Assembly (NCBI RefSeq): GCF_030053415.1 | Contig: NZ_JASGBJ010000003.1 | Coordinates: 1 to 64,000, forward strand | From: Marinobacter sp. CHS3-4 | GTDB taxonomy: Bacteria; Pseudomonadota; Gammaproteobacteria; Pseudomonadales; Oleiphilaceae | Length of the DNA stretch: 64,000 bases | Reading direction: 5' to 3' | Shown: piece after piece, positions 55,382 through 64,000 of the stretch | How the letters are laid out: each line of letters starts with the position of its first letter | Position numbering within the stretch: the first letter of the stretch is position 1 | Position numbers and translations under genes: made by a program | The notes under the pieces: model-generated | Databases searched by the model: none | Seen by the model: the letters and a program-made list of their open reading frames with translations, nothing else | Told to the model about the DNA's origin: nothing

Positions 55382-56410
55382 TTATTTGCTCTCAACTTCT
55401 TCCAAATCTTTATGGAACTGGTCCAGCAGGTCTTTGCCACTTTCGCCAGTCATTTCGATGAACTTCTCTTCAACCTGAGGTGCACGCGCCTTGAACTTGG
55501 CAATCTGCTCGTCGTTCAGGCGGGTCACGGTCACTTCGTCACTGGCTTTCTGGATCTTGGCCAATGCTTCTTCGGCCAGACCGTCGATGTGAACGATGAT
55601 CTTCTCGAAGGCGTCGTCCGCGGCAGCCTGTACCAGCTGCTTGTCAGCGTCAGACAGGCCTTCATAGAAGTCCATGTTGGCCATCATGGCAGTGGTGAAC
55701 CAGCCGTGCTTGGTGAAGACCAGGTTTGGAGATACTTCATACAGGCCACCGGACTCGATCCAGAAAATCGGGTTTTCCTGACCCTGAATCATGTTGGTCT
55801 GCAGCGCACCGTAAACCTCGCCCCAAGGCAGCGGCGTTGGCGTGGCGCCGAACGCGTCATAGGTTGCCGACAACAGCGGGTTGGTCATAACCCGGATCTT
55901 TTTGTTGTTGAAGTCTTCTGGCTTGGTCACTGGCTCATCAACCGTGACAACCATTTCGCCTTCCGGGTACATCTTCAACAATTTGAGACCGTTTGCCGCG
56001 TAAAGCTCGGGGAAGTCTTCGTTGATTGCCTCACTTTCACGGAAAAACTGAATGACCGTGTCCATGTCGGTGGGCATCAGGTAAGGAATGAAGAAAATCT
56101 GTGCTTCCGGAATCAGAGAGCCCGTAAAGCCGGGAGACTGGTTAACGAACTGTAGGATGCCCGCTTGAGTCTGCTCCATGATGTCGTCCGACTCACCCAG
56201 TTCACCGAAACGGTATATCTGCACGGTGTGGTCAGAGTTTTCCTCGATGTATTCCTTGAAGTCGTATGCGAAGACATCCTGGACGTCGCCTTCGTACTCC
56301 TCGTGAGCGTAGCGCCAGTTCGCCGCATTCACTGAATTCGCTGCAGACATGGCAGCGAAAGCGAAGGCCGAAAAACCGGCCAGTTTCTTGAACTTGCTGA
56401 TGGTGCTCAT
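55382..56410 (-). CDS. teaA: Ectoine/hydroxyectoine-type TRAP binding protein (TeaA-like)
   Basis: This 342-residue periplasmic protein has a signal peptide (residues 1-29, ending SVNA). The mature start NWRYAHEEYEGDVQDVFA, the segment RFGELGESDDIMEQTQ, and WGEVYGALQ with GQENPIFWIESGGLYEVSP match my recollection of Halomonas TeaA nearly residue for residue, including aromatic residues of the ectoine pocket. It would bring compatible solutes to TeaBC during salt stress. GGAG sits eight bases before the ATG. The name rests on remembered sequence, not a search. Confidence 0.85.
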   Translation of the reverse strand: MSTISKFKKLAGFSAFAFAAMSAANSVNAANWRYAHEEYEGDVQDVFAYDFKEYIEENSDHTVQIYRFGELGESDDIMEQTQAGILQFVNQSPGFTGSLIPEAQIFFIPYLMPTDMDTVIQFFRESEAINEDFPELYAANGLKLLKMYPEGEMVVTVDEPVTKPEDFNNKKIRVMTNPLLSATYDAFGATPTPLPWGEVYGALQTNMIQGQENPIFWIESGGLYEVSPNLVFTKHGWFTTAMMANMDFYEGLSDADKQLVQAAADDAFEKIIVHIDGLAEEALAKIQKASDEVTVTRLNDEQIAKFKARAPQVEEKFIEMTGESGKDLLDQFHKDLEEVESK

Positions 56411-56439
56411 CGGGTCGTCTCCACTTTTTTGCTTCTGAA

Positions 56440-56469
56440 ATTATTTGTTACATTCATTTAGATTGGCAA
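56440..56469 (-). promoter_or_regulatory. Candidate sigma-70-type promoter for teaA
   Basis: On the minus strand, TTGCCA is followed after 18 bases by AATAAT, about 30 bases before the teaA start codon. Five of six bases match the consensus at each element. The region is AT-rich. No salt-response element can be assigned from sequence alone. Confidence 0.4.
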
Positions 56470-56604
56470 AACAATCTGTGTTTCGCAAGAAAATGACTGA
56501 TGCCGTTGAACTTTAGGTGTTCGACTTTAGTCTGGTGCGCGATCGGCTGTGATACGCTCTGAGCTTCTAGACGTCTGTTTCCGAATCCTCCAGAAAGAGC
56601 CGGT

Positions 56605-59600
56605 ATGCCACTGACGCCCATCATTCAGCCTGGCTTTCACGCCATCCACGCCAACCATCTGGAAGATCTGAGGCGGTCCGTTGTGTGGATCTGTCGCCAA
56701 CAGCCGGTGTCTCCGCTGGCCAGTGAAACCTTTCTGGTGCAAAGCAACGGCATCGCGCAATGGCTCAAGCTGGCGTTGGCGGAAGACCCCGAGGGCGATG
56801 CTGATGGCGGCATGGGCATCGCCGCCGGTATGGATTTCCTGTTTCCCTCTCGATTTATCTGGCAAGCCTATCGCGCGGTTCTGCCTGCCGAAGAAGTGCC
56901 CGAGCAATCGCCTTTCGATAAATCCCGTCTGGTCTGGCGATTATTCCGATTGTTGCCGACGCTGGTGCACCAACAGGAGGTGTTCGCTCCACTACAGCGT
57001 TTTCTGGAGGGGAGCGATCCGGACACCCGTTGCTATCAGCTGGCCGGCCAGATTGCTGACCTGTTTGATCAGTATCAGGTATTCCGCGCCGATTGGCTGA
57101 CGGGTTGGGAAAACGGTCAGGACTTTATAGAACTGGCCCGTGGCGAAGTGCGACAGCTGGAGGATGATCAGCGTTGGCAGCCGGTTCTCTGGCGGGCCCT
57201 GGTGGCAGACGTGGGCGAGCTATCTGCGACCAGCCGGTCCCGTATTCACACCCGGTTTATGGAGCATGGTCAGAAACTGACCGCCAGTGATCGTCCCGCC
57301 AATCTGCCTCAGCGCATCGTGGTCTTCGGGGTGTCGTCCCTGCCGCGTCAGACGTTGGAGGCGCTTTCCGTGCTCAGCCGTATCAGCCAGGTCGTACTGT
57401 GTGTCCACAATCCTTGCGAGTATTTCTGGGCGGATATCATCAGTGACCGGGACCTGTTGACCGCCAGTCGCCGACGAGGCAAGCAACACAAAGCCCTGGC
57501 CAGCCTGACTGACCCAGACCAACTGCATCAGCATGCGAATCCGCTTTTGGCGGCGTGGGGCAAACAGGGCCGTGACTACATTCGCCTGCTGGATGAATTC
57601 GATGATCCAGAAACCTATGACGCAAGGGTGACCACGCCCGACGGCCGGATCGATATTTTTACCCCGCATGGCACGGAGAACGCGCCCCGTGTATTACATC
57701 AGATCCAGGACGATGTCCGATCCCTGACCTCCAGCCAGGAAATGCAGCGTGAATCGCGGCAACTGGCACCAAACCAGGATCAGTCAATCGCGTTTCATCG
57801 CACCCACAGCCCCCAGCGGGAAGTGGAAGTGCTGCACGATCAACTACTGGCCGCTTTCAGCGCAGACGAAAATCTGCGCCCCCGTGACATCATTGTGATG
57901 GTCCCGGACATCAACGCCTACGCCCCCCATATTCAGGCGGTGTTCGGGCGTTATTCCTCCGGTGCATCCCGCTATATTCCGTTCACCATTTCCGATCAGC
58001 AGCAGCGACATCGTCAGCCGGTGCTGATTGCGCTCGACACCCTGATGTCACTGCCAGATCACCGGTTTGGCGCCAGCGAGATCATCAGTCTGTTGGAAGT
58101 ACCCGCCGTCAGGCGGCGATTCGACATTGCAGAGGCGGATCTGCCACTGGTTCGCCAGTGGGTCGAGGGCGCCAACGTTCGATGGGGGCTTCACGCCGAA
58201 CATCGCCGAAGCTTTGACCTGCCTACCGGGCTGTCCCGTAATACCTGGCAATCCGGCTTGCGGCGCATGCTGCTGGGGTATGGCACCGGCCCTGACGAGG
58301 CCTGGCAAGGGATCGAACCTTACGGTGAGATTGGCGGTTTGCAGGCCACGCTGGCGGGCAATCTGGTTCGTTTTGTGGAACGCCTCGAGCATCTCTGGGA
58401 AGAGCTCGCCAAGCCTTACACGCCAGAGCAGTGGCTGGCGGTATTGCAGGCTATGTTGGAAGGCTTCTTCGCGGAGTTTACCGACGATGAACAGTTGCTG
58501 ATCAACCGGCTGCGCAGGCAGGCGGAGCAATGGTATGAGGACTGCACCAGCGGCGGGATGGCGGAGAACACGCTGCCGCTGTCCATCGTACGGGAAGAGT
58601 TGCTGGAGGGGTTGGAAGAAGGCGGCCTGAACCAGCGTTTTCTGGCGGGCAAGGTGAATTTCGCCACCCTGATGCCCATGCGGGCGATTCCGTTCAAGCG
58701 AGTGTGCCTGCTGGGGATGAATGACGGTGATTACCCCCGGTCCCGCCCGCCGGTGGATTTTGACCTGATGGCGCAGGATTCGCGCCCGGGCGACCGTTCC
58801 CGTCGGGAAGACGACCGCTATCTGTTCCTGGAAGCCATGCTGTCAGCGCGTGAGCAGTTGTACATCAGTTGGGTTGGCCGCAGCATTCGTGACGATTCCG
58901 AACGACCGCCCTCGGTGCTGGTGAGTCAGCTGCGGGATCATCTGGATGCCGTCTGGTCTGTTACCGGTGAGGAGTCCGCGTCTGACGCCCTGACCACCGA
59001 ACACCCACTGCAACCGTTCAGTCGGGATTATTTCCCCGCAGCGCAGCAACCGCCGGGGCAACGGCGCCTGTTCAGCTATGACGAAGAATGGCTTCAGGCT
59101 CATCAAAGCCAGCATGCGGAAGACCATCAGCCCTTGCCCTATCTGCCACCGGCGGTACCGCTGACGTGTCAGGAGCTGGCGGAGTTTTTGAAAAAGCCGG
59201 TCGAAACCTTTTACCGGCGTCGCCTGCAACTTCAGTTCATCAGTGTTCAGGCTCAGGATACCGACAATGAAACTTTCAGCCTGGATGGACTGAAACACTG
59301 GACATTCGAGCGGGAACTGATTGACCAGGCGGTGGTGAAAGCGGTCGACGAAACGGATCTGGAGCATCGACTGCAGGAGCGGTTAAACCGCATGACTGCC
59401 AGGGGCGATCTGGGGATGGGTGCGATGGAATCCGTGGCGGCGCAGCAGCTGTACAGCCGGATGCCGGACCTGTTCGTGCGCTATCAGAAAGCCCTGGCAG
59501 ACTGGCCGCAGATGTCAGAGTCTGCCTGGTCTGTTACCTGGTCGGTGAAAACCCGCCTAGGGAGTGTCGAACTGGCGGATCGCATTGGCCAGTTACGCAC

Positions 59601-60150
59601 ACGCGCTGATGGTGACGTGTGCCGAGTGGTAATTGCCAACAGCAGCCTGCTGGAAAAAAATGGTGGCGGTCGAGCAGTCAAATATTCGGGACTGCTGGAT
59701 GATTGGGTCATTCACCTCGCTGGTTGCACACAATCCGAGCGATTCCATACGTTGGTGCTGGGCAAGGAAGAAAACCGGCAGATATTGCTGGCACCGGTAG
59801 GACGTGAACGGGCGGCGGAATTGCTTGAGCAGATAATGGTTCATTGGATCGAAGGTCAGACCTATCCATTGCCCATCGAGCCGGCCACCGCGTATGGGTA
59901 TCTGCGCGGACTCAATCCTTCGGGTAAAAAAGAAGGCAGCGAAGCGCTCGGGCTGGAGCGGGCAGAACAGGCGTTTCAATCCACCCTGGCCTATCGCGGT
60001 ATCTATCTGGGCCGCGCCTATCCGGACTTTGAGAGCCTCCAGCAGGCCGGCGATTTTGCCGGGCTGGTCCGTGTCCTTTACGAACCCCTGTGGCAGTGCG
60101 AATACGAAGGCCGAGAGGCAAAAGCGGAACCGGCAGGGAGTGCGTCATGA
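56605..60150 (+). CDS. recC: Exonuclease V subunit RecC
   Basis: This 1181-residue subunit of RecBCD has the RecC opening HAIHANHLEDLRRSVVW, the SNGIAQWLKLALAEDP segment with GIAAGMDFLFPSRFIW, and LLGMNDGDYPRSRPPVDFDLM near 700. The helicase-like motifs are degenerate, as is normal for RecC. It binds Chi through channel residues and holds RecB and RecD together. Length is close to E. coli (1122). The ATG at 56605 is preceded by AAAGAG at eight bases. Its stop overlaps the recB start as ATGA. Confidence 0.95.
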   Translation: MPLTPIIQPGFHAIHANHLEDLRRSVVWICRQQPVSPLASETFLVQSNGIAQWLKLALAEDPEGDADGGMGIAAGMDFLFPSRFIWQAYRAVLPAEEVPEQSPFDKSRLVWRLFRLLPTLVHQQEVFAPLQRFLEGSDPDTRCYQLAGQIADLFDQYQVFRADWLTGWENGQDFIELARGEVRQLEDDQRWQPVLWRALVADVGELSATSRSRIHTRFMEHGQKLTASDRPANLPQRIVVFGVSSLPRQTLEALSVLSRISQVVLCVHNPCEYFWADIISDRDLLTASRRRGKQHKALASLTDPDQLHQHANPLLAAWGKQGRDYIRLLDEFDDPETYDARVTTPDGRIDIFTPHGTENAPRVLHQIQDDVRSLTSSQEMQRESRQLAPNQDQSIAFHRTHSPQREVEVLHDQLLAAFSADENLRPRDIIVMVPDINAYAPHIQAVFGRYSSGASRYIPFTISDQQQRHRQPVLIALDTLMSLPDHRFGASEIISLLEVPAVRRRFDIAEADLPLVRQWVEGANVRWGLHAEHRRSFDLPTGLSRNTWQSGLRRMLLGYGTGPDEAWQGIEPYGEIGGLQATLAGNLVRFVERLEHLWEELAKPYTPEQWLAVLQAMLEGFFAEFTDDEQLLINRLRRQAEQWYEDCTSGGMAENTLPLSIVREELLEGLEEGGLNQRFLAGKVNFATLMPMRAIPFKRVCLLGMNDGDYPRSRPPVDFDLMAQDSRPGDRSRREDDRYLFLEAMLSAREQLYISWVGRSIRDDSERPPSVLVSQLRDHLDAVWSVTGEESASDALTTEHPLQPFSRDYFPAAQQPPGQRRLFSYDEEWLQAHQSQHAEDHQPLPYLPPAVPLTCQELAEFLKKPVETFYRRRLQLQFISVQAQDTDNETFSLDGLKHWTFERELIDQAVVKAVDETDLEHRLQERLNRMTARGDLGMGAMESVAAQQLYSRMPDLFVRYQKALADWPQMSESAWSVTWSVKTRLGSVELADRIGQLRTRADGDVCRVVIANSSLLEKNGGGRAVKYSGLLDDWVIHLAGCTQSERFHTLVLGKEENRQILLAPVGRERAAELLEQIMVHWIEGQTYPLPIEPATAYGYLRGLNPSGKKEGSEALGLERAEQAFQSTLAYRGIYLGRAYPDFESLQQAGDFAGLVRVLYEPLWQCEYEGREAKAEPAGSAS

Positions 60151-63100
60151 ACGATAACGCCCGCCCTTCTGACGAGCCCCGGGTGCTCGACCCGTTGACC
60201 CTGCCACTGCAGGGCAGTCGCCTGATCGAAGCCAGCGCTGGCACGGGTAAAACCTTTACCCTGGCACTGTTGTATGTGCGTCTGGTGCTCGGGCATCGTC
60301 TGCCGGGCCAGCCGCTCGAAGAAGGCGTGATGCCACCCCATTTGCTGGTGGTGACGTTTACCGAAGCCGCCACCAAAGAACTACGGGACCGCATCCGTGC
60401 TCGCCTGACGGAAGCAGCTGCACTGTTTGGGGAAGAAGCGGCGGATGTGGATGTGAACGCTGACGTAAAAGATCCATTGATCGGCCTGCGCAACGCCTGC
60501 CCGAAGCAAGACTGGCCCGCTTGCCAGCGCAAGTTGCTGCTGGCTGCCGAGTGGATGGACGAGGCCGCGGTTTCTACCATCCACGGCTGGTGTAACCGCA
60601 TGCTCAGCGAACACGCCTTCGACAGTGGCAGCCTGTTCCGTCAGACCCTGGAAACCGATCAGACCGATTTGCTGGACGATGTCGCACGGGATTACTGGCG
60701 CACCTTTGTCTACCCTACGCCTCCGGATCTGGTGGGCGCCGTGTTGGACGTCTGGCCAAACCCGGAAAGTCTGCGGCAATCGGTTCGCAATCTGTTGCCC
60801 CACGTGGAGGCGTTGCCCGGCCATGCACTGGCGCCGGCGGAGGCTGTTGGCCAGGCCCTCAAGGAAAAAGAGGACATTCTACGGCGTTTGAAAGCGCCCT
60901 GGGCCGACTGGTGCGACGAACTGACCGAGTTGTTGGATAACACGACCAAACCCAAGCCAAAACCACTGCACGGTCGCGATAAAAATACGATTCAGAAGGC
61001 CGTTGATGCGCTGAGAGCCTGGGCAACGTCCGATGCCAACGAGCCCGAAGGGCTCATGAAAAGCAATCCGCTGAAAGGCTACGAATATTTGCAGGCGGAC
61101 ATCTTTGCCAGCAAATGGACTGGTGAGGACCCGGCCCCTCACCATCCGGCCATGGATGAGATCGACCAGCTGAAACTGGCATTGTCTGACCTGCCGAAGC
61201 CGGGCCCGGCCATGTTCAACCACGCTGTACGATGGATGGCCCAGCGACTGACCGCCGAGAAACAGCGGCTGGCTACTATGGGCTTTGATGATCTGCTGAC
61301 ACGACTCGACGAAGCTTTGTCGGGGCCACAGGGCCAGAGACTGGCCACCACCATCGCCCGTCAATTCCCAGTGGCGATGATTGACGAATTCCAGGACACC
61401 GACCCGGTTCAGTACCGTATTTTCGACCGGATTTATCAGGTGGCTTCCAACCGCCAGGACACCACTTTGTTGATGATCGGTGACCCCAAACAGGCCATCT
61501 ACGGATTTCGTGGCGCTGATATCTATACCTACCTGGACGCGCGCAAAGCGGTCAGCGAGCGCACCTACACTCTGGGCACCAACTTTCGATCGTCGAAAGC
61601 CATGGTGGACGGGGTGAACCGGGTGTTTGAACACGCCGACAACGCAAACCCGGACGGCGCCTTCCTTTTCCGCAACGAGACAGGCAACCCCCTGCCATTT
61701 GTGCCGGTCAAGGCGAAAGGAACGAATCGCCGGTGGTGGATCGATGGCGAGGCCACTCCGCCGCTGACGTTCTGGACGTTGAGCGGTGATAACGACGGTG
61801 GTGATGATCAGGGGAAAAAGAGCGTCACGAAAACCGGCGCAAAGGCTGAACTGTCAGCCGCGTGCGCCACTGAAATTGCACGGCTGTTGAATCTGGGTCA
61901 GCAGGGTAAGGCCGGCTTCCGGGTGGATGATCAACCTGAATCCCTGGAGCCGCTGCGCCCCGAACACATCGCCATTCTGGTGAACAAGCGGGATGAAGCG
62001 GATGCCGTCCGGCAGGCGCTCAGCGATCGGGGCGTTCGCAGCGTTTACCTGTCGGACCGCAATTCGGTGCTGAATTCGCCGGAAGCCACTGAAATGCTGC
62101 AATGGCTGCACGCCTGCGCCGAGCCCGGCCATCTGGCCCTGCTGCGGGGAGCAATGGCAACGCCAACCCTGGAGCTATCCCATCAGCAACTCGACCGGCT
62201 GCTGAGTGACGAAAACGCGCTGGACCGGGAAATCGACCGTTTCCAGCAGTATCGAGAGCTCTGGCAAACCCAGGGAGTGCTGCCGATGCTGCGCCGGTTC
62301 CTGATGGATTTCGACGTGCCCGCCAAACTGTTGACCTATCAGGACGGTGAGCGGGCGCTGACGAACATCCTGCATCTGGCGGAACTGTTGCAGGCCGACA
62401 GCCAGCAACTGGACGGCGAGCATGCACTGGTGCATCACTTCACCGAGTTGCTGCAGCAGTCTGATGAGGAAAACGAACATCGCACCATGCGTCTGGAGAG
62501 TGATTCGGGCCTGGTGAAAGTGGTCACGGTGCACAAGTCCAAAGGGTTGGAATACCCACTGGTATTTCTTCCGTTTGCTACCGAGCACCGGCAGCAGAAG
62601 GCGGACCAGACCTTCTGGAGCTACCACGATGAACGAGGCAACCTGCAAATCTCGCTGACGTCGGACGAACAGGTTCTGGCTCTGGCAGATCGTGAGCGGC
62701 TGGGTGAGGACATTCGGAAGCTTTATGTGGCACTCACCCGTGCGCGTCATGCCACCTGGGTGGGCGCCGCCGGCATTAAACACTGGGTCCAGAGCGGCTT
62801 GGGGCATCTGATCCGCGAACCGGGGCGGGAATCGGAAAGCGACCTGACACCAATGCTTCAGGCCATGGCCGCAAACACACCCTGCATTGCCATAAGCCCC
62901 CTTCCCGACGCAGGTGACCAGCGTTATGTGGGCGAACCAGAGCCGCCACTGGGGCCAGCGTTGGAGCCGAAGCGGGAGGCACGTGAAAACTGGTGGATTG
63001 CCAGCTATTCTGCCATTACCTATGGGGCCCTGAGCGGCTTTTCCGGGGACTTTGAGCCTGCCAGCGAAGACGCCGAGCAGGAGAACCTGCGGGACGAAAT

Positions 63101-63884
63101 CGAGTCGGAATTCGAATCACTCACTGCGGCTTCTGCGCCGATTGCCCAACACGGATTCCCGAAAGGCTCCGGCCCTGGCACCTTCCTTCACGACATCCTG
63201 GAGTGGTGCGCCACCCGTGGTTTTGACGAGGTCGTGGCTGAACCTGAACAGCTACGTGTGCTGCTGGAACGTCGCTGCCAGCTTCGGCACTGGGACGACT
63301 GGGTTGAGGTGCTCCAGGGCTGGATCCTGCGGCTGATCACCATGGACATTCCGTTACCAGATAGCGATCAGACCTGCTCGCTTTCTACACTCAACACGCT
63401 TCGACCCGAACTCGAATTCTGGTTTGAAAGCCGGGACGTCAATACTCTAGCCCTTGATCGACGGGTGCAGCGCGGCACCCTCGGCGGCGAATCCCGGCCC
63501 CTGGCCCACGAAACCACCTTCAATGGCATGTTAAAAGGCTTTATCGATCTGGTGTTTGAGCACGATGGCCGGTATTACGTGCTGGACTACAAGTCGAACC
63601 ACCTCGGCGACGAAGACAGTGCCTATGTACCCGAGGCCATGAAGAAGAAAGTTCTGGATGCCCGTTACGATCTGCAGTACGTGATCTACCTGCTGGCGCT
63701 GCACCGATTGCTGAAAGCCAGGCTGCCGGACTACGACTACGACACCCATGTGGGCGGTGCGGTTTACCTTTTCCTGCGTGGTTGCGACGCACCGGGCGTG
63801 GGTGCCTTCACCGAACGACCGGACAAGGCCCTGATTGAATCCCTGGATCGGCTTTTTTCGGGTAAGCGGGAGGTGTCTGCATGA
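60147..63884 (+). CDS. recB: Exonuclease V subunit RecB
   Basis: This 1245-residue UvrD-type 3'-5' helicase is joined to a nuclease. Motifs are Walker A EASAGTGKT (28-36), LLVVTFTEAATKELRDRI, PVAMIDEFQDTDPVQY, GDPKQAIYGFRGADI, TLGTNFRSS and VVTVHKSKGLEYPLVFLP. The C-terminal nuclease core is GFIDLVFEHDGRYYVLDYKSN. Both Chi-regulated functions look intact. I chose ATG at 60147 because it overlaps the recC stop (ATGA); the longer reading belongs to another frame of recC. The recD start overlaps its stop in the same way. Confidence 0.95.
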   Translation: MNDNARPSDEPRVLDPLTLPLQGSRLIEASAGTGKTFTLALLYVRLVLGHRLPGQPLEEGVMPPHLLVVTFTEAATKELRDRIRARLTEAAALFGEEAADVDVNADVKDPLIGLRNACPKQDWPACQRKLLLAAEWMDEAAVSTIHGWCNRMLSEHAFDSGSLFRQTLETDQTDLLDDVARDYWRTFVYPTPPDLVGAVLDVWPNPESLRQSVRNLLPHVEALPGHALAPAEAVGQALKEKEDILRRLKAPWADWCDELTELLDNTTKPKPKPLHGRDKNTIQKAVDALRAWATSDANEPEGLMKSNPLKGYEYLQADIFASKWTGEDPAPHHPAMDEIDQLKLALSDLPKPGPAMFNHAVRWMAQRLTAEKQRLATMGFDDLLTRLDEALSGPQGQRLATTIARQFPVAMIDEFQDTDPVQYRIFDRIYQVASNRQDTTLLMIGDPKQAIYGFRGADIYTYLDARKAVSERTYTLGTNFRSSKAMVDGVNRVFEHADNANPDGAFLFRNETGNPLPFVPVKAKGTNRRWWIDGEATPPLTFWTLSGDNDGGDDQGKKSVTKTGAKAELSAACATEIARLLNLGQQGKAGFRVDDQPESLEPLRPEHIAILVNKRDEADAVRQALSDRGVRSVYLSDRNSVLNSPEATEMLQWLHACAEPGHLALLRGAMATPTLELSHQQLDRLLSDENALDREIDRFQQYRELWQTQGVLPMLRRFLMDFDVPAKLLTYQDGERALTNILHLAELLQADSQQLDGEHALVHHFTELLQQSDEENEHRTMRLESDSGLVKVVTVHKSKGLEYPLVFLPFATEHRQQKADQTFWSYHDERGNLQISLTSDEQVLALADRERLGEDIRKLYVALTRARHATWVGAAGIKHWVQSGLGHLIREPGRESESDLTPMLQAMAANTPCIAISPLPDAGDQRYVGEPEPPLGPALEPKREARENWWIASYSAITYGALSGFSGDFEPASEDAEQENLRDEIESEFESLTAASAPIAQHGFPKGSGPGTFLHDILEWCATRGFDEVVAEPEQLRVLLERRCQLRHWDDWVEVLQGWILRLITMDIPLPDSDQTCSLSTLNTLRPELEFWFESRDVNTLALDRRVQRGTLGGESRPLAHETTFNGMLKGFIDLVFEHDGRYYVLDYKSNHLGDEDSAYVPEAMKKKVLDARYDLQYVIYLLALHRLLKARLPDYDYDTHVGGAVYLFLRGCDAPGVGAFTERPDKALIESLDRLFSGKREVSA

Positions 63885-64000
63885 GCCGAAAAGACGATCG
63901 CTACGGCGAAATACCGGACCTGTTTGATGAACCGGAACCCTTGGCTGAAGCGGCGATCTTGCCGCAATTGCCAGCAACAGCACAGGACATGCTGACGCTT
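63881..64000 (+). CDS. recD: Exonuclease V subunit RecD, 5' part only
   Basis: ATGA at 63881-63884 joins the recB stop to a new frame, which stays open to the window end (40 codons, MSRKDDRYGEIPDLFDEP...). Gene order recC-recB-recD is the usual one in this group. The visible part holds no helicase motif yet, so the name is from position and coupling. Confidence 0.8.
   Translation, partial: MSRKDDRYGEIPDLFDEPEPLAEAAILPQLPATAQDMLTL

Overview
The window looks like chromosomal DNA of a marine or halophilic gammaproteobacterium, most probably Marinobacter or a close relative. This is inferred from gene content: a teaABCD-type ectoine TRAP transporter with its universal stress protein, a PomA/PomB-type sodium-driven flagellar stator, RecBCD, a DASH cryptochrome, an RND pump with an AttH-type ABC unit, and many c-di-GMP and chemotaxis proteins. 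No rRNA, tRNA, CRISPR array, transposase or prophage was recognised.

Region 1 (1-7143) is accessory. The first 1.13 kb is the tail of an integron cassette array: the end of one cassette gene, a GFA-family cassette and a small lipoprotein cassette, each followed by an attC site. The three attC sites share a central block. The integrase is not in the window and, from cassette orientation, would lie to the left. A Vat-like acetyltransferase and an SDR-like protein follow, flanked by two copies of an imperfect palindrome. Next come an acyl-CoA dehydrogenase with a degenerate metallo-hydrolase-like partner, an isoprenylcysteine-methyltransferase-like membrane protein, a gamma-glutamylcyclotransferase-like gene and a DUF3291 remnant.

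Region 2 (7144-18147) is core-like: a beta-CASP RNA-processing-type hydrolase, a molybdopterin oxidoreductase, a Cache-domain chemoreceptor, MntP, 3-methyladenine glycosylase I, a persulfide-dioxygenase-like enzyme followed by a SulP permease, and a membrane diguanylate cyclase. Region 3 (18295-26701) is a compact four-gene export operon: adaptor, RND pump, ABC ATPase, and an FtsX-like permease fused to an AttH/CrtC domain through a lipoprotein-like segment.

Region 4 (26709-30668, minus strand) is the Anbu cluster: circularly permuted ATP-grasp, alpha-E, transglutaminase and the Anbu proteasome-like protease. Region 5 (30866-39895, mostly minus) holds amt with a sigma-54-type promoter, pomAB, a YkvA-like gene, a fructosamine-kinase-like gene, a TIGR03643 protein, a PEP-CTERM protein, a CrtI/RetSat-like oxidoreductase, a DUF6231 protein and a cryptochrome. 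Region 6 (40003-49338) holds a soluble PAS chemoreceptor, frmA, two hotdog thioesterases, a DJ-1/PfpI protein, RNase J, an HD-GYP protein, a TauE-type exporter, RarD and a DCC protein.

Region 7 (49452-56410) contains an orphan TRAP binding protein beside a 7TM-DISM diguanylate cyclase, then teaABCD on the minus strand. Region 8 (56605-64000) is recC-recB-recD with ATGA overlaps; recD runs off the end. Signalling recurs through the window: two GGDEF proteins with intact I-sites, one HD-GYP phosphodiesterase, two chemoreceptors and a flagellar stator.
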